From: Arthrobacter wenxiniae
GTDB taxonomy: Bacteria; Actinomycetota; Actinomycetes; Actinomycetales; Micrococcaceae
NCBI RefSeq assembly: GCF_013376105.1
Contig: NZ_JAAMFM010000013.1
Span: 1 to 64,000, forward strand
Length of the DNA stretch: 64,000 bases
Reading direction: 5' to 3'
Part shown: piece by piece, positions 45,603-54,913 of the stretch
Layout of the letters: each line of letters begins with the position of its first letter
Numbering within the stretch: position 1 is the first letter of the stretch
The notes under the pieces: model-generated
Database searches by the model: none
What the model saw: the letters and a program-made list of their open reading frames with translations, nothing else
Told to the model about the DNA's origin: nothing
Translations under genes and position numbers: made by a program

Positions 45603-45665
45603 GTGTTGCAGCCGTTGGATCACATGTGGCACTTTGGGGTTGTTTTAGTCCAACAACTGCAACAC
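45603..45665. repeat. Long imperfect inverted repeat downstream of hemL
   Basis: Left arm 45603-45619 (GTGTTGCAGCCGTTGGA) and right arm 45649-45665 (TCCAACAACTGCAACAC) pair at 15 of 17 positions around a 29-base loop that contains the palindrome CACATGTG. It lies 9 bases beyond the hemL stop. No T run follows, so it may be a factor-dependent terminator, an RNA-stabilising hairpin or a REP-like element. Confidence 0.75.
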
Positions 45666-45674
45666 AGTCTTCGG

Positions 45675-46982
45675 CTAGGCCGTGGCGGAGGCCGCCGCCC
45701 TGGCCGCCGCCGGCAGGGCGTCGAAGATCCGGTTCATGGCGGCGTCGTCGTGCGCGGCCGAGAGGAACCAGGCCTCGAAAACACTGGGTGGCAGGTAGAC
45801 CCCGGAATCAAGCATGGAATGGAAGAACGGCGCGTAGCGGAACACGTCCTGGCCCTGCGCGTCGTCGTAGTTGCGGACGCCCGACGCGGACGTGCCGAAG
45901 GCCACGGAGAAGAGGCTGCCGGCGCGCTGGACCGAGTGGTCCACGCCCTCGGCGGACAGGGCCGCGGAGACGGCGGCGGACAGTTCCAGCGAGCGCGCGT
46001 CCACGGTCTCATAGACGGCGGACGTGGCCGCGGTCAGCGTGGCCACGCCGGCCGCCATGGCCACCGGGTTCCCGGACAGCGTGCCGGCCTGGTACACGGG
46101 GCCCAGGGGTGCCAGCCAGTCCATGACGTCGGCGCGCCCGCCCAGTGCCGCTGTCGGCAGTCCCCCGCCAATGACCTTGCCGAAGGTGAACAGGTCCGGC
46201 GTCCACCCCTCGGAAGCGCCGGTCAGGCCCCAGTAGCCGGCCGCCCCCACCCGGAAGCCGGTGAGGACCTCGTCCAGGATCAGCAGCGCGCCGTGCCCGG
46301 AGGTGATGCGGGACAGCCCGGCATTAAACCCGGGGGCCGGGGTCACGACGCCCATGTTGGCGGGCGCGGCCTCGGTGATGACGGCGGCGATGCGGTCCCC
46401 GTGCGCGGCGAACGCGGCCTCGACGGCGGCGAGGTCGTTGTAGGGCAGGACCAGGGTTTCGGCGGCGGTGGCGGCCGTGACGCCGGCGGATCCGGGCAGG
46501 GCCAGCGTGGCCAGGCCGGAGCCGGCGGCGGCAAGGAGCGAGTCGAGGTGGCCGTGGTAGCAGCCGGCGAACTTGATGATGAGCTCGCGCCCCGTGAAGC
46601 CGCGGGCCAGGCGCACCGCGGTCATGGTCGCCTCGGTGCCCGTGGAGACCATGCGCAGGCGTTCAACGCCGGACACACGCCCCTGCACGAGGGCGGCGAG
46701 TTCGCTTTCGGCCGGCGTGGACGCGCCAAAGCTCAGCCCGTGGTCCACGGCGGCATGGACCGCGGCGAGCACGTCCGGGTGCGAGTGTCCCAGCAGCGCC
46801 GGGCCCCAGGAGCAGACCAGGTCCACGTAGTCGCGGCCGTCGGCGTCGGTCAGGTAGGCGCCCTTGGCGTTGACCATGAAGCGGGGGGTGCCGCCCACGG
46901 AGCCGAAGGCGCGCACGGGCGAGTTCACCCCGCCCGGCATGAGGGTCTTGGCACGGTCAAAGAGTTCCTGCGAACTGGTCAT
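45675..46982 (-). CDS. hemL: Glutamate-1-semialdehyde 2,1-aminomutase
   Basis: A 435-residue PLP enzyme forming 5-aminolevulinate from glutamate-1-semialdehyde, the second step of the C5 route after HemA. It has [11 protein letters not shown] at the N-terminus, [14 protein letters not shown] with the PLP-binding Asp, and [18 protein letters not shown] carrying the Schiff-base Lys. It also has [13 protein letters not shown]. It is the last gene of the minus-strand heme cluster, 33 bases after hemB. Confidence 0.96.
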   Translation of the reverse strand: MTSSQELFDRAKTLMPGGVNSPVRAFGSVGGTPRFMVNAKGAYLTDADGRDYVDLVCSWGPALLGHSHPDVLAAVHAAVDHGLSFGASTPAESELAALVQGRVSGVERLRMVSTGTEATMTAVRLARGFTGRELIIKFAGCYHGHLDSLLAAAGSGLATLALPGSAGVTAATAAETLVLPYNDLAAVEAAFAAHGDRIAAVITEAAPANMGVVTPAPGFNAGLSRITSGHGALLILDEVLTGFRVGAAGYWGLTGASEGWTPDLFTFGKVIGGGLPTAALGGRADVMDWLAPLGPVYQAGTLSGNPVAMAAGVATLTAATSAVYETVDARSLELSAAVSAALSAEGVDHSVQRAGSLFSVAFGTSASGVRNYDDAQGQDVFRYAPFFHSMLDSGVYLPPSVFEAWFLSAAHDDAAMNRIFDALPAAARAAASATA

Positions 46983-47015
46983 GAAGGGGTCCTTGCTTGA
47001 AGAATGCCGGAAGTG

Positions 47016-47996
47016 TCAGTTGCTGCGGAGCCAGCCGGCCAGCTCGGCCGCCCAGTAGGTCAGGATCATGGTGGCGCCGGCCCGCTTGATGCTGAGCACG
47101 GACTCCTCGATGGCTGCGCGGCGGTTGATCCAGCCGTTGGCGGCCGCGGCTTCAATCATGGCGTATTCCCCGGAGATTTGGTACGCGGCCACCGGCACCG
47201 GGGACATGGCGGCCACGTCCGCCAGGATGTCCAGGTAGCTCATGGCGGGCTTGACCATGACGATGTCGGCGCCTTCGGCCAGGTCCAGCTCCACCTCGTG
47301 CAGTGCCTCGCGGCGGTTGCCGGCGTCCATCTGGTACGTGCGGCGGTCGCCCTGGAGCTGGGAGTCGACGGCCTCGCGGAACGGCCCGTAAAACGCGGAG
47401 GCGTACTTCGCGGCGTAGGCCAGCACCGCGACGTCGGTGAAGCCGGCGGCGTCCAGGGCCTGGCGGATCACGCCCACCTGGCCGTCCATCATGCCCGACG
47501 GCGCCACCACGTGCGCGCCCGCCCTCGCCTGCGCCACGCCCATCCGGGCATAAATGGCCAGCGTGGCGTCATTGTCCACTGCGCCGTTGGCGTCGAGAAT
47601 CCCGCAGTGGCCGTGGTCGGTGAATTCGTCCAGGCAGAGGTCGCTCATGACCACCAGCTCGTTGCCCACGGCGGCCCGCACGCTTGCGATGGCCGCATTC
47701 AGCACGCCCTCCGGGTCGAGGGAGGCGGTGCCGGCGGCGTCGCGGACGGCGGGAATGCCGAACAGCATGATCCCCCCGAGCCCCAGCTCCACGGCCTCGC
47801 GGGCGGCGGCCACGAGCGACTGGGTGGTGTGCTGCACCACCCCGGGCATCGACGAGATCGGCGCAGGTTCGCTGAGCCCTTCGCGGATGAACACGGGCAG
47901 GATCAGCTCGGCCGGCGCCAGCCGGTGCTCGGCGACCAGCCGGCGCATGGCCGTGGTGGTGCGCAGCCTGCGGGGGCGGTGTTGGGGGAAGCTCAC
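47016..47996 (-). CDS. hemB: Delta-aminolevulinic acid dehydratase (porphobilinogen synthase)
   Basis: A 326-residue enzyme condensing two 5-aminolevulinates to porphobilinogen. Active-site lysines are in [16 protein letters not shown] and [31 protein letters not shown] is also conserved. The metal loop [16 protein letters not shown] has Asp residues where zinc enzymes have more Cys, pointing to the Mg-dependent class. The start overlaps the hemD stop by 4 bases. Confidence 0.96.
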   Translation of the reverse strand: MSFPQHRPRRLRTTTAMRRLVAEHRLAPAELILPVFIREGLSEPAPISSMPGVVQHTTQSLVAAAREAVELGLGGIMLFGIPAVRDAAGTASLDPEGVLNAAIASVRAAVGNELVVMSDLCLDEFTDHGHCGILDANGAVDNDATLAIYARMGVAQARAGAHVVAPSGMMDGQVGVIRQALDAAGFTDVAVLAYAAKYASAFYGPFREAVDSQLQGDRRTYQMDAGNRREALHEVELDLAEGADIVMVKPAMSYLDILADVAAMSPVPVAAYQISGEYAMIEAAAANGWINRRAAIEESVLSIKRAGATMILTYWAAELAGWLRSN

Positions 47997-48955
47997 GTGC
48001 TCTCTCCTGGGTTGCTGGGGGTGGATTGTTGGACTGCGGCGGCCAGTGCGGCCACCAGGCCGGCGGGCGTTGGGTGAACGGCCGTGGCGGCGACCCGCAG
48101 GCCCAGCCGCTCGGCCTCGGCCCGCGTGGGCTGCCCGATCGCCACGACCAGGCAGGCATCCGGCAGCGGCGCCATGGTTGCCGCGACCCTGCGCGCCGCG
48201 CTTCCCGAGGCAAGGACGACGGCGTTGATCGCCCCCTCCTGCACCTCACGCGCCGCCTGGGCGGGGGTGAGCAGCGGGTGGCTGGCCTGGTGGTTTGCAG
48301 GCCCCGGGGACGCCCGGTGGAGCACGGCGGTCAGGCGCATGCCCTCCGTGGCGGGGTAGTCGACCGTCCTGTAGGCGGTGACGGTTTCGGGCGTCCAGCC
48401 CTTCGCGGCCAGGCCGTCGGCGAGGGCAGGCCCGGCAAGGTTCGACTGGGGCAGCAGCACGCGCGCGTTGCCGCCGTCGTCCGCACGGAAGGGGGGCCAC
48501 AGTGCGACAAGCCCGGCCGCGGACTGCAGGTCGAGAGGCGCCAGCTCGGCATGGACCCCCTCAGCTTGCAGAACAGCAACAGAGGTGGGCCCGATCGTGG
48601 CCACTTTGGTGCCGGTGGGGATGAGTTCAGCCAGCGAAGTCTCGGCACCCTCACACCACTGCTTCAGCGCGCGCACCGTGGTGATGGAGCTGATCACGAG
48701 CCAGCGGTACTCCCCCGCGGCAAGCCGGTGGAGGGCATCGCCCAGTACGTCATGATCTCCAACCTCAAAGTCAATGACCGGAACCAGCACCGGGTCCGCA
48801 CCGGCATCCGTCAACGCCGACAGCAAACCGCCGGCCCGGTCAGCACTGCGGGTAACCGCCACGCGCAGGCCCGCAAGCGCGCCCTGGGTCTCGACCGGCT
48901 CGACCGACGCGACAGGCGCAACCGACGGGCTGGCGCCCTCTCGACTTGCGGTCAC
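47993..48955 (-). CDS. hemD: Uroporphyrinogen-III synthase
   Basis: A 320-residue HemD-fold protein that cyclises hydroxymethylbilane with inversion of ring D. The family is weakly conserved, but [15 protein letters not shown] at the start of domain 1, [32 protein letters not shown] and [13 protein letters not shown] in domain 2 are typical. The first ~30 residues are an extra Ala/Ser/Val/Glu segment encoded by a repeat-like stretch (48884-48908). The coding start overlaps hemC by 4 bases (ATGA), so translation probably begins there despite the extension. Confidence 0.88.
   Translation of the reverse strand: MTASREGASPSVAPVASVEPVETQGALAGLRVAVTRSADRAGGLLSALTDAGADPVLVPVIDFEVGDHDVLGDALHRLAAGEYRWLVISSITTVRALKQWCEGAETSLAELIPTGTKVATIGPTSVAVLQAEGVHAELAPLDLQSAAGLVALWPPFRADDGGNARVLLPQSNLAGPALADGLAAKGWTPETVTAYRTVDYPATEGMRLTAVLHRASPGPANHQASHPLLTPAQAAREVQEGAINAVVLASGSAARRVAATMAPLPDACLVVAIGQPTRAEAERLGLRVAATAVHPTPAGLVAALAAAVQQSTPSNPGEST
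48884..48908. repeat. Repeat-like word encoding HemD N-terminal extension
   Basis: The minus strand reads GGTCGAGCCGGTCGAGACCC, encoding VEPVET. It combines the GGTCGAGC and CGAGACCC words that end the intergenic repeat units at 219-455 and recur in the phosphotransferase tail (32309-32482). The similarity is short, so common origin is an inference. Confidence 0.45.
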
Positions 48956-49947
48956 TTTGCCGAGCCGGACAGATCCGCCAGGTCCGCGGCGCCGCCGGCG
49001 AGCAGTTCCTCGGCCAGTTCGATCCCGAGGAGGGTGGCGCCCACGCTGGTGAGCCCGTCGGTGGCCTTCTTCAGGCGGAGCGAGCGGGCACCGTCGAGCG
49101 AGCAGACCACGGCCTCAAGGTACAGCATCGACCCCTTGCGGAACGCGAACGCCCCGACGGGTGCGGCACAGCCGGCCTCCAGCCGGGCCAGCAGGGCACG
49201 CTCGGCGGTCACGGCAAGGCGCGTGTCGGCGTCGTCCACGGCGGCCAGCGCCCGGCCCAGGACACCGCTCGGCTCGGCGTCGGCGGTGCGGCACTCCAAG
49301 GCCAGGGCGCCCTGGCCGGGCGCCGGGAGCATGACGTCCGCCTCCAGGTATTCGGTGACGGTGTCCAGCCGGCCGATGCGGGAAAGTCCCGCGGCGGCCA
49401 GCACGACGGCGTCAAGGTCGCCCGTCTTGCCGGGCACCACCGCGGCGGGGGCGTTGCCGGGCAGCCCGGCCACCCGTCCCAGCCGGGTGTCGACGTTGCC
49501 GCGGATGTCCACGATCATCAGGTCCGGGCGGGCGGCCAGCAGCTGGGCCGCGCGGCGCGGGGAGCCGGTGCCCACGGAGGCGCCGGCCGGCAGCTCCGCG
49601 AGCGACAGCGAGTCGCGCGAGCAGAGGGCGTCGCGGGGGTCCACGCGCGCGGGCACGGCGGCCAGGGTGAGGCCGGGCACGGCGGCCGTGGGCAGGTCCT
49701 TGAGCGAGTGGACGGCCACGTCAACGCCACCATCCAGGACGGCGGCGCGCAGGGCCGCGGCGAACACTCCGGTGCCGCCCATCTGGGACAGCGGGCCGGT
49801 GAGGACGTCGCCGTCGGTCCTGACGGTGACAATCTCCGCCTCAAAGCCGCCCACGCCGGTCAGGACGTCGGCTATCTGGCCGGTCTGGCCCAGGGCCAGC
49901 CTGCTTCCGCGGGTGCCGACTTTCACGGACGCAACTATTTCAGTCAT
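48952..49947 (-). CDS. hemC: Porphobilinogen deaminase (hydroxymethylbilane synthase)
   Basis: A 331-residue enzyme linking four porphobilinogens. KVGTRGSRLALGQTG opens the protein. VHSLKDLPTA and the RVDPRDALCSRD loop bind substrate, GTGSPRRAAQLLAARPDL is the arginine-rich cofactor site, and LEAGCAAPVGAFA contains the Cys that carries the dipyrromethane cofactor. It follows hemH by 5 bases and overlaps hemD by 4. Confidence 0.96.
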   Translation of the reverse strand: MTEIVASVKVGTRGSRLALGQTGQIADVLTGVGGFEAEIVTVRTDGDVLTGPLSQMGGTGVFAAALRAAVLDGGVDVAVHSLKDLPTAAVPGLTLAAVPARVDPRDALCSRDSLSLAELPAGASVGTGSPRRAAQLLAARPDLMIVDIRGNVDTRLGRVAGLPGNAPAAVVPGKTGDLDAVVLAAAGLSRIGRLDTVTEYLEADVMLPAPGQGALALECRTADAEPSGVLGRALAAVDDADTRLAVTAERALLARLEAGCAAPVGAFAFRKGSMLYLEAVVCSLDGARSLRLKKATDGLTSVGATLLGIELAEELLAGGAADLADLSGSAK

Positions 49948-49952
49948 GGGGA

Positions 49953-51128
49953 CTAGGAACCACTTCCGGCGGCCACGAGGCCCACGGGGCTGCCGACTTC
50001 GGATATGGCCGGCTTCTCACCGCGGAAGTTGGCGCAGCACCCCGGGTTGCAGACGTCGTACCACGGGCCGAGCCCGGTCATGGCCGGACGCTCGGCGACG
50101 TGGTTCTCCACCGTTCGCTCGCAGATCAGGTCGACCAGTCCGGTGACGAATTTTTGGTGCGTGGAAGGGGTCGGGGCCCTGTCGAAGGCCAGGCCGAGTT
50201 CCTCGCAGGTTTCCTTGGCTTCGGTGTCCAGGTCCCAGACAACCTCCATGTGGTCGCTGACAAACCCCAGCGGGACCACCACAACGCCCTTGGTGCCGTC
50301 GGCGGCCAGTTGGGTGATGGCGTCGTTGATGTCCGGTTCAAGCCAGGGCACGTGCGGTGCCCCGGAGCGCGACTGGTACACCAGGGACCAGTCCTGGGCC
50401 GCATCGACCCGGGCCATGATGGCCTCGGCGTTGGCCAGGTGCTGGGCCACGTAGGCGGAGCCCTCGGCGAATTCACGCGGCTCGTTCACGGAGTTGCCGG
50501 CTGCTTCGGCGTCGCGCGTCGGGATGGAGTGCGTGGCGAAGAGGACGTGCACCGGGGCGTCCGGGGTGCCTGCGGCGGCAAGGTCGGCGCGGACCTTGGC
50601 CAGTGACGCGGCGGTGCCTTCAATGAACGGTTCCACAAATCCGGGGTGGTCAAAGTACTGGCGCACCTTGTCCACGGCGAGCTTGCCGTCCAGGCCCGTT
50701 TCCGTCAGGGCCATGCCGATGTCCTCGCGGTACTGCCGGCAGCTGGAGTAGCAGGAGTAGGCGCTGGTGGTGAGCATGAGCAGGCGGCGTTGGCCGGCGT
50801 CGTAGGCATCCTGGAGGACCGCCGGGATGTAGGGGTCCCAGTTGCGGTTGCCCCACAGGACGGGCAGCTCGATGTTGCGCGCGGCAAGCTCGGCCTCCAG
50901 TGCCGCCTTCAGGGCCCGGTTCTGGGCGTTGATGGGGCTGATGCCGCCGTTGGCGCGGTAGTGGTGGCTGACCTCTTCGAGGCGCTCGTCGGGGATGCCG
51001 CGGCCGCGGGTGACGTTGCGCAGGAAGGGCAGGACGTCGTCCTGGCCCTCCGGCCCGCCAAAGGAGGCGAGCAGGATGGCGTCGTAGTGCTGTGGCTCTG
51101 ACACGGGAGCACCGCTGAATGCGGTCAT
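49953..51128 (-). CDS. hemH: Coproporphyrin III ferrochelatase, Fe-S type
   Basis: A 391-residue ferrochelatase inserting iron into coproporphyrin III in the actinobacterial pathway (also called cpfC). LLASFGGPEGQDDVLPFL, TSAYSCYSSCRQYRED and LFATHSIPTRD (metal-site His) are conserved. The C-terminal DVCNPGCCANF (C360, C364, C365) with the earlier SYSSC Cys matches the [2Fe-2S] ligands known in actinobacterial enzymes. The frame is open far upstream, but the ATG at 51126-51128 overlaps the hemQ stop (ATGA) and fits the family. Confidence 0.93.
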   Translation of the reverse strand: MTAFSGAPVSEPQHYDAILLASFGGPEGQDDVLPFLRNVTRGRGIPDERLEEVSHHYRANGGISPINAQNRALKAALEAELAARNIELPVLWGNRNWDPYIPAVLQDAYDAGQRRLLMLTTSAYSCYSSCRQYREDIGMALTETGLDGKLAVDKVRQYFDHPGFVEPFIEGTAASLAKVRADLAAAGTPDAPVHVLFATHSIPTRDAEAAGNSVNEPREFAEGSAYVAQHLANAEAIMARVDAAQDWSLVYQSRSGAPHVPWLEPDINDAITQLAADGTKGVVVVPLGFVSDHMEVVWDLDTEAKETCEELGLAFDRAPTPSTHQKFVTGLVDLICERTVENHVAERPAMTGLGPWYDVCNPGCCANFRGEKPAISEVGSPVGLVAAGSGS

Positions 51129-51835
51129 CGCAGGACCTCTGCAACCTCGGCTGCGCTGATCCGGCGCCCGGTGTAGAAGGGGATTTCCTCGCGCACGTGC
51201 AGGCGGGCGTCGGTGGAGCGCAGGTGGCGCATCATGTCCACCAGCTCGGTGAGGTCGTCGGCTTCCAGGCCCAGCAGCCACTCCCAGTCGCCCAGCGCGA
51301 AGGCGGAGACGGTGTTGGACAGGACGTTGGGAAAGTCCCGGCCCAGCATGCCGTGGTCGCGCAGCATGCGGCTGCGGTCCTCGGCGGGCAGGATGTACCA
51401 GTCGTAGGAACGCACGAACGGGTAGACGCAAACCCAGCCCTTGGGAGCATTCGGTCCCATGTAGGACGGGGCGTGGCTCTTGGCGAACTCGGCCTCGCGG
51501 TGCACGCCCATGGCGGACCAGGAGATCTCGGTGGCGGCAAACAGCTCCAGGCGGCGGATGCTGCGCACAGCCTGCTGCAGGCCCTCGGGCTTGGGACCCA
51601 CCAGCCAGACCATGACGTCGGCGTCGTTGCGCATGGCGGAGACGTCATAGGCCCCGCGCAGCGTGATGTTCTCGGCGGCCAGGGAGGCGGCCAGCTCGTC
51701 AAAGGCGGCAACGGCGCCGTCGCCGCCGGTGAACGAGCCGGTGCGCTTGAAGACGGTCCACAGCGTGAACGGCGTGGCCAGGGCGTCGGCCGGCTCAGAG
51801 GTTTTGGTGACAGATTCCGCGAAAGTGTGGCTCAT
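51125..51835 (-). CDS. hemQ: Coproheme decarboxylase HemQ/ChdC
   Basis: A 236-residue chlorite-dismutase-fold protein that converts coproheme to heme b in Gram-positive bacteria. YPFVRSYDWYIL includes the catalytic Tyr region, and RSRMLRDHGMLGRDFPNV supplies the heme-ligating His. The C-terminal half LGDWEWLLGLEADDLTELVDMM is typical. Its presence with hemH and hemY fixes the pathway as coproporphyrin-dependent. It overlaps hemH by 4 bases. A small palindrome (51883-51897) lies about 50 bases upstream of the start. Confidence 0.95.
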   Translation of the reverse strand: MSHTFAESVTKTSEPADALATPFTLWTVFKRTGSFTGGDGAVAAFDELAASLAAENITLRGAYDVSAMRNDADVMVWLVGPKPEGLQQAVRSIRRLELFAATEISWSAMGVHREAEFAKSHAPSYMGPNAPKGWVCVYPFVRSYDWYILPAEDRSRMLRDHGMLGRDFPNVLSNTVSAFALGDWEWLLGLEADDLTELVDMMRHLRSTDARLHVREEIPFYTGRRISAAEVAEVLR

Positions 51836-52139
51836 GGCTTCAAGTTTGCACCCAAGGGAGCGGAAATCTGAAACCCGGCTTCTCTACATGACGTAGAAAG
51901 TGCGCAAGGTCACTGATCTGCCTCCGGCTTGCCTGGGTCATCCCTGCCCCGCGGTCAATCGTTCACCCCTGCGGCCCAAACCGCCTGGATGCGCCAGGAG
52001 CACTCCGCGGGGACGCGCGCATGGCCGTGCCGCGACCCCTTCCGCGCCGGGCGCGGGGCGGGCCCGGCGCAGCTCAGTGTCATGCGTACGGCCCCGGCCG
52101 TCCCAGCCGGCACCCCGGGCAAGCCGGAAATGCCCAATG
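51836..52139 (-). other. 304-base gap between hemY and hemQ
   Basis: No convincing gene. It contains a GC-rich hairpin with 8-bp arms GCGCCGGG (52044-52051) and CCCGGCGC (52063-52070), a possible terminator for hemE-hemY. Near hemQ it holds TCTAC-ATGAC-GTAGA (51883-51897), a small palindrome with perfect 5-bp arms that could be a regulator site. The rest shows nothing recognisable. Confidence 0.5.
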
Positions 52140-53672
52140 TCACGTTGTCGACACGCCGTCCCCCACGCTGTCCAGCACGGCGCGGACCTGCCGCCGCGTC
52201 CCCGCCACGACGGCGGCCAGCCCGTTGCCGGACATCCAGCCGCCCGTCAGGACCAGCCCGGGGTGCCTTTGGGCCAGGGCGTGGATCTGCGCCACCTTGG
52301 CCTGATGCCCGACGGCGGCAAATGGCAGTGCGCCCTTCCAGCGGACAATGTCCGCCCCCAGGACGTCGTCCCCCGTGACCGGCACGCCCAGCAGCGTGGT
52401 GGCGTCGGCGAGTGCCGTGGCGACGAGTTGGCGCTCGTCCTCCGGGCGCGCCGTGAGCCGGACGGCATCCGCCGCCGTGCCGGCACGGCCGTAGGAAAGC
52501 CGCAGGACGTGCGTTCCGGGCCCGGTGGAATCGGCCAGCCATTGCCATTTGGCCGTGGCGTGGGTCAGCGCCTTCGCCGCGATGCCGGGGGTTTGCGGCG
52601 CCACGAGGACGCCGGTGCCGCGCGGCTTGGAGTCCAGTTCCGGCACGTCCACCACGAGCGTGACCAGGCGGATGTCCGGCCCGGGGGCGGGGGCAAACGG
52701 GAGCAGTTCCGGAAGTTCCGGGGCCAGCAGCTTCACGGCGGTGGGGCCGTCGGTGGCAACGACCAGCAGCTCGACGGTGTCACTGCCGGTGTCCGGGCCG
52801 GCCGCCCAGTCCACGGTCCAGCGGGAGGGGAAGCCGGCGCCGTGCCGGGCAGCGCCCGCGGGTGCGCGGCGGATGGCGGTGACGGCGTGCCCGGGGTGCA
52901 GGGCCGCGCCCGTGTCGGCCAGCCGCGCCACGAGCGCCGCGACCAGGGTGTGCATGCCGCCGACGAGCCCGCCCACGGCGGAGCCGGGCTTGCTGCCGGA
53001 ATGGCCGGCGGCCGAGCGTTGCGCGGCCACGGCGGCGACGAGGGAACCGTGCTCGCGGATGCCTGCGCGCAGGCCGGGAGCCACCATGTCCACGTCCAGG
53101 ACCTCGGGGTCGGCGGAGTGCACGCCGGCCACCACGGGTGCCACGAGCCGCTCCAGCACGCGGCGGCCCATGCGGGCGCGGACCAGCTCGGCCACGCTGC
53201 ACTCGGCCTCGGTGGTGCCCACGCTGGCGGGCATCTTCGCGTCAAGGGCTGCCCGCAGCAGGCCGGAGGCGCCCAGCGCCTCGCGCACCTCGGGGGCCTG
53301 GAGGTCCGACGGGATCCCCAGGATGCCGGTGCGCGGCAGCGGCACGGGGCCGTCCGGCAGCCAGACCCACGCTCCCGCCGGGTCCGGTGCCACAATGTTC
53401 TTCGCCAGGCCCACTTCCGCGGCGAGCTCGGCCACGGCGGAGCTGCGCGTGGCGAACGACTCCGCCCCGCTGTCCAGGGCCAGCCCGGCCACCTCGTGGA
53501 CGCCCACACAGCCGCCCCAGGAGGAGGCGGCGTCGTACACGCCCACCTGCCAGCCGGCAGCCTGCAGGTCCATGGCCGCGAGCAGGCCGGACACGCCGCC
53601 GCCCACCACCGCGGCACGCCGGGCGGACGCGGACGCCGTGCGGGGCCGCGGGGTGTACTTGTTCCGGTCCAT
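52140..53672 (-). CDS. hemY: Coproporphyrinogen III oxidase, HemY/CgoX flavoprotein
   Basis: A 510-residue FAD enzyme oxidising coproporphyrinogen III to coproporphyrin III (oxygen-dependent HemY/CgoX class). AAVVGGGVSGLLAAMDL is the FAD Rossmann motif, followed by SWGGCVG, DSGAESFATR and a C-terminal FAD-contact GWMSGNGLAAVVAGTR. About 18 extra residues precede the Rossmann motif. It lies 18 bases after hemE, and the hemQ-hemH genes that use its product follow after a 304-base gap. Confidence 0.93.
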   Translation of the reverse strand: MDRNKYTPRPRTASASARRAAVVGGGVSGLLAAMDLQAAGWQVGVYDAASSWGGCVGVHEVAGLALDSGAESFATRSSAVAELAAEVGLAKNIVAPDPAGAWVWLPDGPVPLPRTGILGIPSDLQAPEVREALGASGLLRAALDAKMPASVGTTEAECSVAELVRARMGRRVLERLVAPVVAGVHSADPEVLDVDMVAPGLRAGIREHGSLVAAVAAQRSAAGHSGSKPGSAVGGLVGGMHTLVAALVARLADTGAALHPGHAVTAIRRAPAGAARHGAGFPSRWTVDWAAGPDTGSDTVELLVVATDGPTAVKLLAPELPELLPFAPAPGPDIRLVTLVVDVPELDSKPRGTGVLVAPQTPGIAAKALTHATAKWQWLADSTGPGTHVLRLSYGRAGTAADAVRLTARPEDERQLVATALADATTLLGVPVTGDDVLGADIVRWKGALPFAAVGHQAKVAQIHALAQRHPGLVLTGGWMSGNGLAAVVAGTRRQVRAVLDSVGDGVSTT

Positions 53673-53690
53673 GGCTCTCCCTGCCGTCCG

Positions 53691-54752
53691 TTACGGTTCG
53701 ATCGAGTGGATCAATTCGACCACGCGCGTCAGCACGGCCGGATCGGTGTCCGGGGGGACGCCGTGACCCAGGTTGAGCACGTGTGCCGGGGCGGCGGCGC
53801 CGGCGGCAATGACGTCGCGGACGTGCGCCTCAAGGACGGACCAGGGGGCGCCCAGCAGCGCGGGGTCGATGTTGCCCTGCAGCGGCACGCGCCCGCCCAG
53901 GCGGCGGTTGGCCTCGTCCAGGGGCAGGCGGTAGTCCACGCCCATGACGTCGACGCCCACGTTGAGCATGGCACCGAGGAGTTCGGAGGTGCCCGTGCCG
54001 AAGTGGATGAGCGGGACGTCCAGGTCGCGGACGTGGTCCAGGGCCCGGGCCGACGCCGGGGCCACATGTTCCGTGTAGTCGTCCAGTCCCAGCGACCCCG
54101 CCCAGGAGTCAAAGAGCTGGGCCGCGCTGGCGCCGGCCTCCACCTGGGCGCGTAGGAACTTCCCGGAGGCGTCCGCAGCCCAGTTCATGAGGGCGCCCCA
54201 CACCTCGGGGTCGGCGTGCATCATGGTGCGCGGGCCCAGGTGGTCGCGGGACGGGCGGCCCTCCACCATGTAGGCGGCCACGGTGAACGGGGCGCCGGCG
54301 AACCCGATGAGCGGGGTATGGCCCAGTTCCTGCACAGTCAGGGCCACGGCTTCGCGGATGGGATCCAGGGCCCCATCCTCCAGCTCCGGGAGGTTGGCCA
54401 CATCCTCGGCGGTGCGGACGGGGCGGTCCAGCACGGGGCCCACGCCGGGAACTATGTCCACGCCCACGCCGGCGAGCTTGAGCGGGATGACGATGTCGGA
54501 AAAGAAGATGGCGGCGTCCACGTCGTGGCGGCGCACTGGCTGCAGCGTGATTTCGGCGGCCATGGCCGGCTTGAGGCAGGACTCCAGCATGGTGGTTCCC
54601 ACGCGCAGCTCGCGGTATTCGGGCAGGGAACGCCCGGCCTGGCGCATGAACCAGACGGGCCGGCGGCTCGGCCTGCCGCCGCGATAGGCGGTGATCAGCG
54701 GGGAGTTGGCGGTGCGGCCATCCATCAAGGGGTGATTTGGGCGGAGAGTCAT
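53691..54752 (-). CDS. hemE: Uroporphyrinogen decarboxylase
   Basis: A 353-residue enzyme removing four carboxyls from uroporphyrinogen III. VWFMRQAGRSLPEYR is the invariant N-terminal signature. DAAIFFSDIVIPLKLAGVGVDI has the active-site Asp. GFAGAPFTVAAYMVEG and LQGNIDPALLGAP complete the pattern. It is the first gene of the minus-strand heme cluster. No ribosome site precedes the ATG; a TATGGT hexamer ends 6 bases upstream, suggesting a leaderless mRNA. Confidence 0.97.
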   Translation of the reverse strand: MTLRPNHPLMDGRTANSPLITAYRGGRPSRRPVWFMRQAGRSLPEYRELRVGTTMLESCLKPAMAAEITLQPVRRHDVDAAIFFSDIVIPLKLAGVGVDIVPGVGPVLDRPVRTAEDVANLPELEDGALDPIREAVALTVQELGHTPLIGFAGAPFTVAAYMVEGRPSRDHLGPRTMMHADPEVWGALMNWAADASGKFLRAQVEAGASAAQLFDSWAGSLGLDDYTEHVAPASARALDHVRDLDVPLIHFGTGTSELLGAMLNVGVDVMGVDYRLPLDEANRRLGGRVPLQGNIDPALLGAPWSVLEAHVRDVIAAGAAAPAHVLNLGHGVPPDTDPAVLTRVVELIHSIEP

Positions 54753-54758
54753 GGCACC

Positions 54759-54764
54759 ACCATA
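54759..54764 (-). promoter_or_regulatory. -10 box for leaderless hemE
   Basis: Minus-strand TATGGT (54764-54759), then 6 bases, then the hemE ATG (54752-54750), with no Shine-Dalgarno sequence. The spacing puts transcription start at or next to the A of ATG, the leaderless pattern common in actinobacteria. Confidence 0.5.
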
Positions 54765-54854
54765 CAGAGGGAACGGCCCATGATTTTGCGCACAGGCGTC
54801 CGCCCGCAGCTCGCGCAGCCATGGGCGCGGCCTCTGGAAAGCGGGGTTTTTGCT

Positions 54855-54875
54855 GACAGGTTAGGATGACCTGTC
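54855..54875 (+). promoter_or_regulatory. DtxR/IdeR-like iron box over hemA promoter
   Basis: ACAGGTTAGGATGACCTGT (54856-54874) matches the DtxR/IdeR consensus TTAGGTTAGSCTAACCTAA at 12 of 19 positions and has perfect outer arms (GACAGGT/ACCTGTC). The inner TAGGAT (54862-54867) is a good -10 hexamer 46 bases before the hemA start, so a bound repressor would block the promoter. No clear -35 was found. Confidence 0.5.
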
Positions 54876-54913
54876 TCTAAAACAGGGTTCGCAAGGTTTA
54901 CCATGGAGGCATT

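Noticed and set aside
48750-48766. Word ATCTCCAACCTCAA in hemD shared with the adnB repeat
   Set aside because: Only 14 bases; matches of this length are expected by chance in 64 kb, and the HemD protein is not lengthened there.
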